DNA of 51,297 nucleotides from JAAAPF01 sp964481035 (GTDB taxonomy: Bacteria > Pseudomonadota > Alphaproteobacteria > Geminicoccales > Geminicoccaceae): assembly GCA_964481035.1 (NCBI GenBank), contig CAYZSE010000004.1:1-51297 (forward strand), given 5' to 3'. The notes under the pieces are model-generated. The model was not told the origin of the DNA. It saw nothing but the letters and a program-made list of their open reading frames with translations, and searched no databases. Positions 33,766 to 41,833 of the stretch are shown one piece after another. The translations under genes and the position numbers were made by a program. The first letter of the stretch is position 1, and every line of letters starts with the position of its first letter.

Positions 33766-34521
33766 ATGACGGCCGCGGGTGACGGCGAGATCGGCATCTC
33801 GATGCGCGACGTGCACAAGTGGTTCGGCCAGTTTCACGTTCTCAAGGGAATCGATCTCGAGGTGCGCCGGGGCCAGCGGTTCGTCGTCTGCGGCCCGTCC
33901 GGCTCGGGGAAGTCGACGCTGATCCGCTGCATCAACCGGCTCGAGGAGCACCAGCGCGGGCGCATCGTCGTCGACGGGATCGAGCTGACCCGAGACGTGC
34001 GCAACATCGACGCCGTGCGGCGCGAGGTCGGGATGGTCTTCCAGCACTTCAACCTGTTTCCGCACCTGACCGTGCTCGACAACCTCACGCTCGCGCCGAT
34101 CCACGTCCGCGGCCAGTCCCGAGCCGAGGCGGAGGGGCTGGCCCGCCATTTCCTCGAGCGGGTCCGCATCCCCGAGCAGGCCGCCAAGTATCCGGGCCAG
34201 CTCTCGGGCGGTCAGCAGCAGCGCGTCGCCATCGCCCGCGCGCTCTGCATGCGCCCCAAGATCATGCTGTTCGACGAGCCCACCTCCGCCCTCGACCCCG
34301 AGATGATCAAGGAGGTTCTCGACACCATGATCGCGCTCGCCGAGGAGGGCATGACCATGATCGTCGTCACCCACGAGATGGGCTTCGCCAAGGCCGTCGC
34401 CGACGAGGTCGTCTTCATGGATGAGGGCGAGATCGTCGAGATGGCGCCGCCGGCCGAATTCTTCACCCGGCCGCGCAACGAGCGCACGCGGCTGTTCCTC
34501 GACCGCATCTTGTCGCACTGA
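33766..34521 (+). CDS. Amino-acid ABC transporter ATP-binding protein (AapP/GlnQ-like)
   Basis: A 251-residue ABC ATPase of the polar amino-acid class. Walker A is GPSGSGKST (K49), the Q-loop region is MVFQHFNLFPHLTVLDN, the signature is LSGGQQQR (from residue 146), Walker B is IMLFDEPTSALD and the switch histidine is in VVTHEMGFAKAVAD. The ATG at 33766 has AAAGGA 6 bases upstream. It normally pairs with two membrane subunits (AapQ and AapM) encoded between the binding protein and the ATPase. Both are missing here, so its partners must be elsewhere. Confidence 0.92.
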   Translation: MTAAGDGEIGISMRDVHKWFGQFHVLKGIDLEVRRGQRFVVCGPSGSGKSTLIRCINRLEEHQRGRIVVDGIELTRDVRNIDAVRREVGMVFQHFNLFPHLTVLDNLTLAPIHVRGQSRAEAEGLARHFLERVRIPEQAAKYPGQLSGGQQQRVAIARALCMRPKIMLFDEPTSALDPEMIKEVLDTMIALAEEGMTMIVVTHEMGFAKAVADEVVFMDEGEIVEMAPPAEFFTRPRNERTRLFLDRILSH

Positions 34522-34617
34522 GCGTTCCTGGTGAGGGCCGCTCGTCTGTCAGGCTTTCCCGGCGGCCACCACCCCGACGGGGCGGGCTCAACGCATGGGT
34601 GCGGGGCGGGCGCGGCG

Positions 34618-35049
34618 TCAGGACCGCGGGCGGCGGGGCGGTATTGCGGGGGCGTCGCCCGTAGCCGCCGGCCGCGCGTTCGACCCGCCCGTCGTCGGTG
34701 CCCGCCGCGGCCACGAGACGGTGACGACGACGCCACGACAGGCCGGGCGCGGCTCGGCGAGGATCACGGGCGGCATCGCGTGCGCATCGTCGTTGGCCGG
34801 CAGGACGATCAGCGGTGTGGCCCCCCTGAACGACGCCGCGCGGGGCGACGTCGTCGGGCGCGTTGCCGCGAACATCTCGGTGGCGCGCCGCCGCGTCGCT
34901 GGCACCGTCGCGGCGAGTCGCGGCGGGGTGAACGATTCCGCGGGAGAGGCTGCGTCCCGCGCCGTGATGACGACGATACCGGCGGCGACATGAAGCAGGT
35001 AACGAGCAGAGCCGGTAGTCGGGCGGGACGTCGGGCTAGCTTCGGACAT
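34618..35049 (-). CDS. Possible hypothetical protein
   Basis: An open frame of 143 codons that I do not recognise. Codon third positions are mostly G or C, as in real genes here. Residues 16-28 form a short hydrophobic stretch (YLLHVAAGIVVIT), which might be a signal or anchor, and the remainder is rich in Ala, Pro, Arg and Thr. The start has only a weak GGAG-like site. A plus-strand frame at 34595-34993 overlaps it, so this may be a chance opening in GC-rich DNA. Confidence 0.3.
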   Translation of the reverse strand: MSEASPTSRPTTGSARYLLHVAAGIVVITARDAASPAESFTPPRLAATVPATRRRATEMFAATRPTTSPRAASFRGATPLIVLPANDDAHAMPPVILAEPRPACRGVVVTVSWPRRAPTTGGSNARPAATGDAPAIPPRRPRS

Positions 35050-35264
35050 CGGCCGCTCCGTGCGGTGGCGCCGCAGAGCGTAGCCGCGGAGGATGACAAC
35101 AGTTCTAGCTCTAAGCGCTAAAGAGTGCTCCCGGTTCTTCAACCTTAAGTGTTAGACGCCACGTCGCAATCGTGGTGGCGATGCGGGCCGCCGCTTTCCC
35201 GGGCCGCATCTCACTCAAGTCCCACGGCACACCCGACAACGGTGAACGCAGCCGATCGTGGGCG
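35050..35264. other. Gene-free stretch beside tRNA-Thr
   Basis: These 215 bases hold no credible gene. The left part is less GC-rich than its surroundings (around agttctagctctaagcgctaaagag). An imperfect inverted repeat near 35180-35213 (gatgcgg / ccgcatc arms) lies downstream of the minus-strand tRNA-Thr, but no T-tract follows. No attachment-site duplication of the tRNA end was found by eye. Confidence 0.5.
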
Positions 35265-35339
<75 letters not shown>

Positions 35340-35373
35340 GGAGGCGGAACCGTGGCCTTTCAAGGCGGCGTGG

Positions 35374-35402
35374 GGTATGCCACAGCCATTGGAGGCGGGC
35401 AA
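35374..35402 (-). promoter_or_regulatory. Possible promoter for tRNA-Thr
   Basis: On the minus strand TTGCCC (35397-35402) and CATACC (35374-35379) are separated by exactly 17 bases, and the tRNA begins 34 bases downstream. This fits a relaxed alphaproteobacterial housekeeping promoter. It overlaps the short divergent intergenic region before the small gene at 35417. Confidence 0.35.
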
Positions 35403-35416
35403 GGACCGAGGAAGTC

Positions 35417-35572
35417 ATGGGCGAGGAGACGGCGGAGCCGGCCGGCCGGCCGCGGCGCGAGCGGCGCCGGCCCGATCGCGAGGCCGAGGTGGCCGAGCAG
35501 ATGCGCGCCAACCTGCTCAAGCGGAAGGCGCGCCAGCGGGCGCTGCGCGACACGAACCAGAAGGACAGTTGA
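35417..35572 (+). CDS. Small basic hypothetical protein upstream of murA
   Basis: A 51-residue, strongly charged protein (EETAEPAGRPRRERRRPD, then a helix EVAEQMRANLLKRKARQRAL). There is no signal peptide or membrane segment. The ATG at 35417 is preceded by GAGGAAG at good spacing, supporting translation. Similar short Arg/Lys-rich proteins precede murA in some Alphaproteobacteria; their function is unknown to me. It could be co-transcribed with murA, which begins 83 bases downstream. Confidence 0.6.
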   Translation: MGEETAEPAGRPRRERRRPDREAEVAEQMRANLLKRKARQRALRDTNQKDS

Positions 35573-35654
35573 GCGGCGCCGCCGCCGCGACGGCGGTTGA
35601 GCGGCGCGGTCGCGTCTCCTACAACGGTGCTCCTTTCCCCATGGGTGGAGTCGA

Positions 35655-36917
35655 ATGGACAAGATCGTGATCGAAGGGGGCCGACGGCTCGAGGGACGCA
35701 TTGCCGTGAGTGCCGCCAAGAATGCCGCCCTGCCGATCATGGCGACCGCGCTGCTGTCCGCCGACCCGCTCGACCTCGAGAACGTGCCCGACCTCGCCGA
35801 CATCTCCTCGATGCGGCGCCTGCTCCAGCTTCTCGGCGTCGAGGCCACCCACAAGGCCGGCGTCGCGGGCCAGGTCGTCCTGCATTGTCCCGAGGTCATG
35901 TCGACGACCGCACCCTACGACCTGGTCCGCAAGATGCGTGCGTCCGTGCTGGTCCTCGGCCCCTTGCTCGCGCGGGCGGGCGAGGCGCGCGTCTCGTTGC
36001 CGGGGGGCTGCGCCATCGGCACCCGTCCGGTCGACATCCACCTCGCCGGGCTGGAGGCGATGGGCGCGGAGATCCGGCTCGAAGGTGGCTACATCCTGGC
36101 GACGACGCCGAAGGGCCTCTTGGGTGCCGAATACCTCATGCCCAAGGTCTCGGTCGGCGCCACCGAGAACCTGATGATGGCAGCCTCGCTCGCCCGCGGC
36201 CGCACGGTCCTGCGCAACTGCGCGCGCGAGCCCGAGATCGTCGATCTCGCCGCCTGCCTCACCGCGATGGGTGCGCGGATCGCGGGCGCCGGCACCTCGA
36301 CCATCGAGATCGACGGCGTCGAGGCGCTGGGCGCCGCCACGCACCGCATCATCCCCGACCGGATCGAGACCGCGACTTATGCCGTCGCGGCCGGCGTGAC
36401 CCGTGGCCGGATCGAGATCGACGGCGCGGACCCGAGCCTGTTCGGCGACGCCCTGGACAAGCTGCAGCGTACCGGCCTCGCCATCGAGGCCATGAACGGC
36501 GGCATCGTCGTCGACGGCACGGGCCGTATCGAAGGCGTCGACGTCATGACGCAACCCTTTCCGGGCTTCGCCACCGACATCCAAGCGCAGTTCATGGCGC
36601 TGATGTGCACCGCCGAGGGGGCTTCGATGATCACCGAGACGATCTTCGAAAACCGCTTCATGCACGTCCCGGAGCTGCACCGCATGGGCGCGCAGATCAA
36701 CGTGCAGGGCGCCTCGGCGCTCGTGCGCGGCGTCGACCGGCTCAAGGGGGCGCCGGTCATGGCGACCGATCTGCGCGCCTCGGTCTCGCTCGTGCTCGCG
36801 GGCCTCGCCGCCGAAGGCACGACCGAGCTCAACCGCGTCTACCACCTCGATCGCGGCTACGCCGACCTCGAGCGCAAGCTCAGGGCGTGCGGCGCGCAGA
36901 TCGAGCGGATGGCATGA
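35655..36917 (+). CDS. murA: UDP-N-acetylglucosamine 1-carboxyvinyltransferase
   Basis: A 420-residue cytoplasmic enzyme that transfers enolpyruvate to UDP-GlcNAc, the first committed step of peptidoglycan synthesis and the fosfomycin target. The N-terminal AAKNAALPIMATALL carries the conserved Lys-Asn. The catalytic loop LPGGCAIGTRPVDIH contains C119, equivalent to C115 of E. coli, so the enzyme is predicted to be fosfomycin-sensitive. Length and C-terminal RGYADLERKL are typical. It heads the conserved run DUF2948/hisD/UPF0262, and its stop overlaps the next ATG. Confidence 0.97.
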   Translation: MDKIVIEGGRRLEGRIAVSAAKNAALPIMATALLSADPLDLENVPDLADISSMRRLLQLLGVEATHKAGVAGQVVLHCPEVMSTTAPYDLVRKMRASVLVLGPLLARAGEARVSLPGGCAIGTRPVDIHLAGLEAMGAEIRLEGGYILATTPKGLLGAEYLMPKVSVGATENLMMAASLARGRTVLRNCAREPEIVDLAACLTAMGARIAGAGTSTIEIDGVEALGAATHRIIPDRIETATYAVAAGVTRGRIEIDGADPSLFGDALDKLQRTGLAIEAMNGGIVVDGTGRIEGVDVMTQPFPGFATDIQAQFMALMCTAEGASMITETIFENRFMHVPELHRMGAQINVQGASALVRGVDRLKGAPVMATDLRASVSLVLAGLAAEGTTELNRVYHLDRGYADLERKLRACGAQIERMA

Positions 36918-37324
36918 ACGCGGCGCTCAGGCTGCGCGCCGCCGATGGCGAGGACTTGTGCGTTCTCGCCGCCGTGCTTCAGGACGCGCGGGCGCCTCTC
37001 AACGAGATGGTCTTCGAGCCCGACGCTCAGCGCTTCATGGCGGCCTTCACCCGGGTCCGGCACGAGTGCGGCACGTCCGCCGGCGCCGGGCCCAGCTGCA
37101 TGAGCGTGCTCCGCCTCGATGCGGTCCATGCCGTGCGCTGGCGCGGCCTGGAGCCGAGCCGCCCGGAGGTGGAGCACGTCGTCCTGACGCTTCTCGAGGA
37201 GGCACCCGGCCGCGTCCTGCTGGTCTTTCGCGGCGGCGAAGCCATCCGCTTCGAGGTCGAGCGGATCGACGCCCGGCTCGAGGACGTGGTCGTGGGCGCG
37301 CGCGACGACGGAAGACGCCATTGA
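36914..37324 (+). CDS. DUF2948 family protein
   Basis: A 136-residue uncharacterised protein typical of Alphaproteobacteria between murA and hisD. Recognisable features are LRAADGEDLCVLAAVLQDARAP, a central LRLDAVHAVRWRGL and the C-terminal GEAIRFEVERIDARLEDV. It overlaps murA by four bases (ATGA) and hisD by four (TTGA), so it is translated as part of the operon. The function is unknown. Confidence 0.9.
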   Translation: MNAALRLRAADGEDLCVLAAVLQDARAPLNEMVFEPDAQRFMAAFTRVRHECGTSAGAGPSCMSVLRLDAVHAVRWRGLEPSRPEVEHVVLTLLEEAPGRVLLVFRGGEAIRFEVERIDARLEDVVVGARDDGRRH

Positions 37325-38613
37325 CCTGGCGGCTCGACACGCGCGCGGAGGGTTTCGACGCCGCGTTCGAGCGCTTGGTCAGCGCGCGGCGGGAGACCGG
37401 CGGTGACGTGCGGACGGCGGTCGCGGACATCATCGCCGCGGTGCGGCAAGATGGTGACGACGCCCTGCGACGGTTCGGCATGCGCTTCGATGGCCTCGAC
37501 GACACGGCGCCGCTGCGCCTGACGGCCGACGAGATCGAAACCGCCGTCGTCGGGTGCGCGCGCGAGGATCTCGACGCTCTCGAGGTGGCGGCGACGCGGA
37601 TCCACGCCTTCCACGAGCGGCAGCGGCCCCGCGACGACGACCACGTCGATCATCTGGGCGTGCGCATGGGCTGGCGCTATCGGGCCATTTCGAGCGTCGG
37701 TCTCTATGTTCCCGGCGGCACGGCCGCATATCCCTCGAGCGTGCTGATGAACGCGGTGCCCGCACGGGTGGCCGGCTGCGAGCGCCTTGTCATGGCAGTG
37801 CCGACGCCGCGCGGGAGGCTCAACCCGCTCGTGCTCGCCGCGGCGCGGCTGCTCGGCATCGAGGAGATCTGGCGCATCGGCGGCGCTCAGGCCGTCGCCG
37901 CGCTCGCCTACGGCACGCGCACGCTGGCGCCGGTCGACAAGATCGTCGGCCCTGGCAACGCTTATGTCGCCGAGGCCAAGCGCCAGGTGTTCGGCGCGGT
38001 CGGCATCGACATGGTGGCGGGGCCTTCCGAGGTGCTCGTCGTCGCCGACGGCTCGGCCGACCCGGCCTGGATCGCCGCCGACCTGTTGAGCCAGGCCGAG
38101 CACGACGTCGACGCGCAAGCCATCCTGGTGACCGACGACGGCGGCCTGGCGGACGCGGTCGTCGCCGCCGTCGCCGCGCAGCTCGAGCGGCTCGAGCGGG
38201 CCGAGATCGCGCGCACCAGCTGGCAGCGCCACGGCGCGGTGCTGGTCACGGGCGACCTCGACGAGGCGCCGGCGCTCGTCGACCGTCTGGCGCCCGAGCA
38301 CCTGGAGCTGGTCGTCCGCGACCCCGAGCCCCTGCTCGCGCGGATCCGCCACGCTGGCAGCGTGTTCATCGGCGCGACGACCCCCGAGGTCATCGGCGAC
38401 TATGTCGGCGGGCCGAACCACGTCCTGCCGACGGGGCGCAGCGCGCGCTTCGCCTCCGGGCTCGGTGTCCTCGACTTCATGAAGAGGACGACGGTGCTGC
38501 AATGCCCGCCCGCGGCATTCGCCGAGCTCGGCCCGATCGCCGAGCGGCTCGCCCGCGCCGAGGGGCTCGACGGCCACGCCCGCGCGATCGCCTGTCGGCG
38601 AGGAGCGACATGA
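37321..38613 (+). CDS. hisD: Histidinol dehydrogenase
   Basis: A 430-residue zinc- and NAD-dependent enzyme that catalyses the last two steps of histidine synthesis. SSVGLYVPGGTAAYPSSVLM, KIVGPGNAYVAEAKRQVFG and DLLSQAEHD with zinc ligands Q258 and H261 are all present, plus the catalytic LAPEHLEL region. The length matches the family. It starts with the TTG at 37321 that overlaps the DUF2948 stop and is followed by an overlapping UPF0262 gene. It is separated from other his genes, which is normal in this class. Confidence 0.96.
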   Translation: MTWRLDTRAEGFDAAFERLVSARRETGGDVRTAVADIIAAVRQDGDDALRRFGMRFDGLDDTAPLRLTADEIETAVVGCAREDLDALEVAATRIHAFHERQRPRDDDHVDHLGVRMGWRYRAISSVGLYVPGGTAAYPSSVLMNAVPARVAGCERLVMAVPTPRGRLNPLVLAAARLLGIEEIWRIGGAQAVAALAYGTRTLAPVDKIVGPGNAYVAEAKRQVFGAVGIDMVAGPSEVLVVADGSADPAWIAADLLSQAEHDVDAQAILVTDDGGLADAVVAAVAAQLERLERAEIARTSWQRHGAVLVTGDLDEAPALVDRLAPEHLELVVRDPEPLLARIRHAGSVFIGATTPEVIGDYVGGPNHVLPTGRSARFASGLGVLDFMKRTTVLQCPPAAFAELGPIAERLARAEGLDGHARAIACRRGAT

Positions 38614-39104
38614 CCCGGCCCGGCCACACCCCGACCGCCGAGACGTCGTGCATCAGCGGGGTCAAGCTCGACAACGAGACGCTGGTGCGCTGGTCGCCGG
38701 AGGTCGAGCACGAGCGCCAGGTCGCGATGTTCGACCTGCTCGAGGCCAACAGCTTCCGCCTGCTCGACGGGACCGCCGGGCCCTACGAGCTCGCGTTGAG
38801 CCTGGAGGATGCGACGCTCGTCATCGACGTCGAGGCACCGGGCGCGGAGCATGCCGAGGTCCGCCTGCCGGTCCGGCCTTTCCGCTCGCTCATCAAGGAC
38901 TACTTCCTGATTTGCGAAAGCTACTACAACGCCATCAAGACGGCGACGCCGAGCCGCATCGAAGCCATCGACATGGCCCGGCGCGGATTGCACAACGAAG
39001 GCTCGGATCAACTGAAAGACGCGTTGGCGGATCGTATCGAGATGGACGACAACACCGCGCGTCGGCTCTTCACCCTCGTCTGCGTTCTGCACATCCGCGG
39101 CTAG
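38610..39104 (+). CDS. UPF0262 family protein
   Basis: A 164-residue protein of a family restricted largely to Alphaproteobacteria and found next to hisD. Conserved blocks include EVEHERQVAMFDLLEANSF, the central PFRSLIKDYFLICESYYNAI and IDMARRGLHNEGSDQLKDAL. There is no signal peptide or membrane segment. The ATG overlaps the hisD stop (ATGA). Its function is not established. Confidence 0.93.
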   Translation: MTRPGHTPTAETSCISGVKLDNETLVRWSPEVEHERQVAMFDLLEANSFRLLDGTAGPYELALSLEDATLVIDVEAPGAEHAEVRLPVRPFRSLIKDYFLICESYYNAIKTATPSRIEAIDMARRGLHNEGSDQLKDALADRIEMDDNTARRLFTLVCVLHIRG

Positions 39105-39108
39105 GCTG

Positions 39109-39552
39109 GTGCGGGAACTTCCCGGCAGCGTGCTGTTCGCCTGCACCATGAACGCGATCCGCTCGCCGATGGCCGCCGCCATCTTGAAGTTCTTCCACCA
39201 TCGCCGGATCTACGTCGACAGCGTCGGTGTCCGCGCCGGTGCCGACGACCCCTTCGTGAGTGAGGTCCTTGACGAGATCGGGATCACGCTGCGCGGGCAC
39301 GTGGCGCAGGAGTTCGACGAGCTCGCCGACGACTTCTTCGACCTCGTCATCTCGCTGTCGCCCGAGGCGCACCACCGCGCCGTCGAGTTCATGCGCGATG
39401 CGTCGGTCGAGGTCGAGTTCTGGCCGATGCCCGACCCGAGCCTCGCGTCCGGCAGCCGCGCCCAGCGCGTCGACGCCTATCGCCACCTCCGCGATCGGCT
39501 CATGGAGCGCATCTACCATCGGTTCCCGCCCGAGGGCTCGCCCGCGCCGTGA
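39109..39552 (+). CDS. Low-molecular-weight protein tyrosine phosphatase family protein
   Basis: A 147-residue protein with the LMW-PTP/arsenate-reductase fold. The P-loop is CTMNAIRS (C12-X5-R18) near the N-terminus and the general-acid loop is PDPS. The second P-loop cysteine of classical enzymes is an isoleucine here, as in the alphaproteobacterial subgroup found between UPF0262 and infA. A phosphatase role is likely but the substrate is unknown. The GTG at 39109, four bases after the previous stop, is the only reasonable start; its ribosome-binding site is weak. Confidence 0.88.
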   Translation: MRELPGSVLFACTMNAIRSPMAAAILKFFHHRRIYVDSVGVRAGADDPFVSEVLDEIGITLRGHVAQEFDELADDFFDLVISLSPEAHHRAVEFMRDASVEVEFWPMPDPSLASGSRAQRVDAYRHLRDRLMERIYHRFPPEGSPAP

Positions 39553-39599
39553 GGCGCGCGCTCGCGGTGTGCACGCTTGATTCGCCGAGCGCGAACCGT

Positions 39600-39610
39600 C
39601 ATGTGACATG
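39600..39610. promoter_or_regulatory. Short palindrome upstream of infA
   Basis: The 11 bases catgtgacatg form a perfect inverted repeat around a central G, 33 bases before the infA start codon. It could be an operator or part of a promoter, but a palindrome this short can occur by chance. Confidence 0.25.
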
Positions 39611-39643
39611 GGCGCGCGCGGCGCACCCCCACCCGGAGAGAGC

Positions 39644-39862
39644 ATGACGAAAGAGGACTTGATCGAGTTCAGCGGCACCGTGACCGAGGTGCTGCCCAAC
39701 GCGATGTTTCGAGTGAAGCTCGAGAACGAACACGAGATCCTGGCACACACTTCCGGCCGCATGCGCAAGAACCGTATCCGTGTGCTCACGGGCGACAAGG
39801 TCACCGTCGAGATGACCCCCTACGACCTGAGCCGGGGCCGGATCACCTACCGCTTCAAATAG
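39644..39862 (+). CDS. infA: Translation initiation factor IF-1
   Basis: A 72-residue OB-fold protein that binds the ribosomal A site during initiation. The sequence runs from MTKEDLIEFSGTVTEVLPNA through RVKLENEHEILAHTSGRMRKN to the usual SRGRITYRFK end. GGAGAG precedes the ATG at 39644. The stop overlaps the GTG of the maf gene by one base (TAGTG). Confidence 0.98.
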   Translation: MTKEDLIEFSGTVTEVLPNAMFRVKLENEHEILAHTSGRMRKNRIRVLTGDKVTVEMTPYDLSRGRITYRFK

Positions 39863-40443
39863 TGCCCGCCGCAACGCTGGTGCTGGCGTCGTCGTCGCCC
39901 CGCCGGCTCGCCCTCCTACGACAGATCGCGATCGAGCCCGACGCCGTCGTCGCGCCCGATGTGGACGAGGCCGTGGGCCGCAACGAGCTGCCGCCCGCCT
40001 ATGCACACCGCCTCGCCGCCGCCAAGGCCGACGCCGTGGCACGCGACCGCCCCGGCCACTTCGTGCTCGCGGCGGACACCGTGGTCGCCGCGGGTCGGCG
40101 GATTCTGGACCAGACCGAAGATCCGGAGCGCGCCCGGGCGACGCTCCAGCTCTTGAGCGGGCGGCGCCATCGCGTCTGGACCGCGGTGGCCGTGGTCGCG
40201 CCCGACGGCCGGCGCAGCGTCAAGTCCGCGCTGACCCAGGTGCGCTTCAAGCGCCTGGCGCGGGCCGAGATCGACGCTTACCTCGCCAGCGGCGAGTGGC
40301 GCGGCAAGGCCGGCGCCTACGCCATCCAGGGTCGCGCCGAGGCGTTCGTGCCGGCCATCAACGGCAGCTATTCCAACGTCGTGGGCCTGCCCCTCGCGCT
40401 CACCGCGGCGATGCTCGACGGCCTCGGCTGGCGGCGCCGGTGA
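39862..40443 (+). CDS. Maf-family nucleotide pyrophosphatase
   Basis: A 193-residue house-cleaning pyrophosphatase that hydrolyses non-canonical or modified nucleoside triphosphates. Signature motifs are LASSSPRRLALL near residue 8, the catalytic aspartate in LAADTVVA, and the C-terminal GKAGAYAIQG and VVGLPL. The GTG at 39862 overlaps the infA stop, and its stop overlaps the next GTG. Substrate specificity (dTTP/UTP versus m7GTP) cannot be fixed by eye. Confidence 0.92.
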   Translation: MPAATLVLASSSPRRLALLRQIAIEPDAVVAPDVDEAVGRNELPPAYAHRLAAAKADAVARDRPGHFVLAADTVVAAGRRILDQTEDPERARATLQLLSGRRHRVWTAVAVVAPDGRRSVKSALTQVRFKRLARAEIDAYLASGEWRGKAGAYAIQGRAEAFVPAINGSYSNVVGLPLALTAAMLDGLGWRRR

Positions 40444-41636
40444 GCGTCCGCCTGGTCGTAGACGCCGGGCCGTTCGAGTGGCGGCTCGGCCGCGTCGCCG
40501 CCGACCGGCTCGTCGCCCTGCGCGTGGTCGATCTCGTCGACGGCATCGAGGACGTCCCCTTTCTCGCCCGGGTGACGGCGCATGCGCCCGAGCTCGGCGG
40601 CGTCTTCGCCGACATCGGGCGAACGGACGAGGTCTTCGTGCGGCTTCCCGGCCGGCTGCGACGTGCGCCACCCGCCGTCGGCGCCTCGCTTCTCGTCCAG
40701 GGCGTGCGCGACCCGACGCCGGAAAAGCCCGGCCGGGCCAGCCCCCGGGTGCGGCTGCGCGCGCATGGCCGAAGCCTCGAGTTCGATGATGCCTCGCCCG
40801 AGGACGCGAGCGGCTGCGCCCTGTTGCAGGCGAGCGTGCGGCACCTCGGTCGAGAGATCCGGGTTGACGGAGGGCCGCGGCCCTTGCTCGGCGAGGATCA
40901 CCGCCTGGAACTCGCGCTCGCGGAACTCGCCCACGGCGTCGGCGATCTGGTCGCCGATCGCGCGACGGCGCTGCGCGTGCGTCGCTGGCTCGACGGATGG
41001 GTGTCGCCGCCCGCGCTCACGGTCGCCGACGATCCGTGGCGCGAGGCGGGTGTCGAGGAAGCCTGGGCGGCGGCGGCCGATCCCGAGATCCCGCTCGCGG
41101 GCGGCGCCGCGCTCATCGTCGAGCGCACGCGCGCCTTCTGGGCGGTGGACGTCGACCGGCGGCGGCATCGTGGCAGCGCCCTGGCCGTCAACCGTGCGGC
41201 GAGTGACGGCCTCGCCGAGGCGGTGGCCGTTCGCGAACTCGCCGGGCAAATCGTCGTCGACTTTCTGGAGCCGGGCTCGCCGGCTGCGCGTTCGGAGCTG
41301 GCAACGGCGCTCGCAAAGGCGCTCGCACCGCAGGAGATCGAGGTCGTCGCCGTCCTCGGCTCGGGCTTGGCGGTGCTGGAACGGCCCAAGCGTCGGCTCG
41401 CCCTCGCCGAGCGCGATCGGCCCCCGCGGCGTACCGCCGAACGCATCGTCCGCCGCGCCGCGCGGCACGCCCGTCTCGCCGTGACCGCCGCCGCCGACGT
41501 CGACGCCCTCTTGGCTCGCGCCGACTACGCCGCGGCGGCCAGCCGCTGGCTCGCCGGCCGCGGCGGCACGCTGCGCGTCGAGCGCGACGCGGGCCTCGCA
41601 CCCGGCAGCTTCGTGGAGAAGGAGGCGCTCGGATGA
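40440..41636 (+). CDS. Ribonuclease E/G family protein (short form)
   Basis: A 398-residue endoribonuclease-like protein, RNase G-type in size. A reduced S1 region occupies about residues 30-100 (VFADIGRTDEVFVRLP). The catalytic acidic pair corresponds to AVDVD (D237, D239) and IVVDFL (D274). The residue that is usually Asn in the IDVN motif is Asp here, and there is no CPxCxG zinc-link motif. Both points set it apart from canonical RNase E/G, so activity may differ. The GTG overlaps the maf stop, and yacG follows with an overlap. Confidence 0.85.
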   Translation: MSVRLVVDAGPFEWRLGRVAADRLVALRVVDLVDGIEDVPFLARVTAHAPELGGVFADIGRTDEVFVRLPGRLRRAPPAVGASLLVQGVRDPTPEKPGRASPRVRLRAHGRSLEFDDASPEDASGCALLQASVRHLGREIRVDGGPRPLLGEDHRLELALAELAHGVGDLVADRATALRVRRWLDGWVSPPALTVADDPWREAGVEEAWAAAADPEIPLAGGAALIVERTRAFWAVDVDRRRHRGSALAVNRAASDGLAEAVAVRELAGQIVVDFLEPGSPAARSELATALAKALAPQEIEVVAVLGSGLAVLERPKRRLALAERDRPPRRTAERIVRRAARHARLAVTAAADVDALLARADYAAAASRWLAGRGGTLRVERDAGLAPGSFVEKEALG

Positions 41637-41833
41637 CCGCGCGACCGCGACGTGCAGCCCGCCACGGGCGCTGTCCCGAGTGCGGCGCTACGAGCGAGCA
41701 ACGCACCCGCCCGTTCTGCTCGTCGCGCTGCCGCAACCGCGATCTTGCCCGCTGGCTCGACGGGGCCTACGCCGTCCCGGTCGTCGAGGAGAACGGCGCC
41801 GAGGCCGAATTCACTCGAGACGAAGACCGTTGA
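41633..41833 (+). CDS. yacG: DNA gyrase inhibitor YacG
   Basis: A 66-residue zinc protein that binds GyrB in E. coli and blocks its DNA binding. The four cysteine ligands are C14 and C17 (CPEC) and C29 and C33 (CSSRC), followed by RDLARWLDGAYAVP. The ATG overlaps the RNase gene stop. Its last 23 bases overlap the convergent 3' end of a secreted hypothetical protein. Confidence 0.94.
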   Translation: MTARPRRAARHGRCPECGATSEQRTRPFCSSRCRNRDLARWLDGAYAVPVVEENGAEAEFTRDEDR

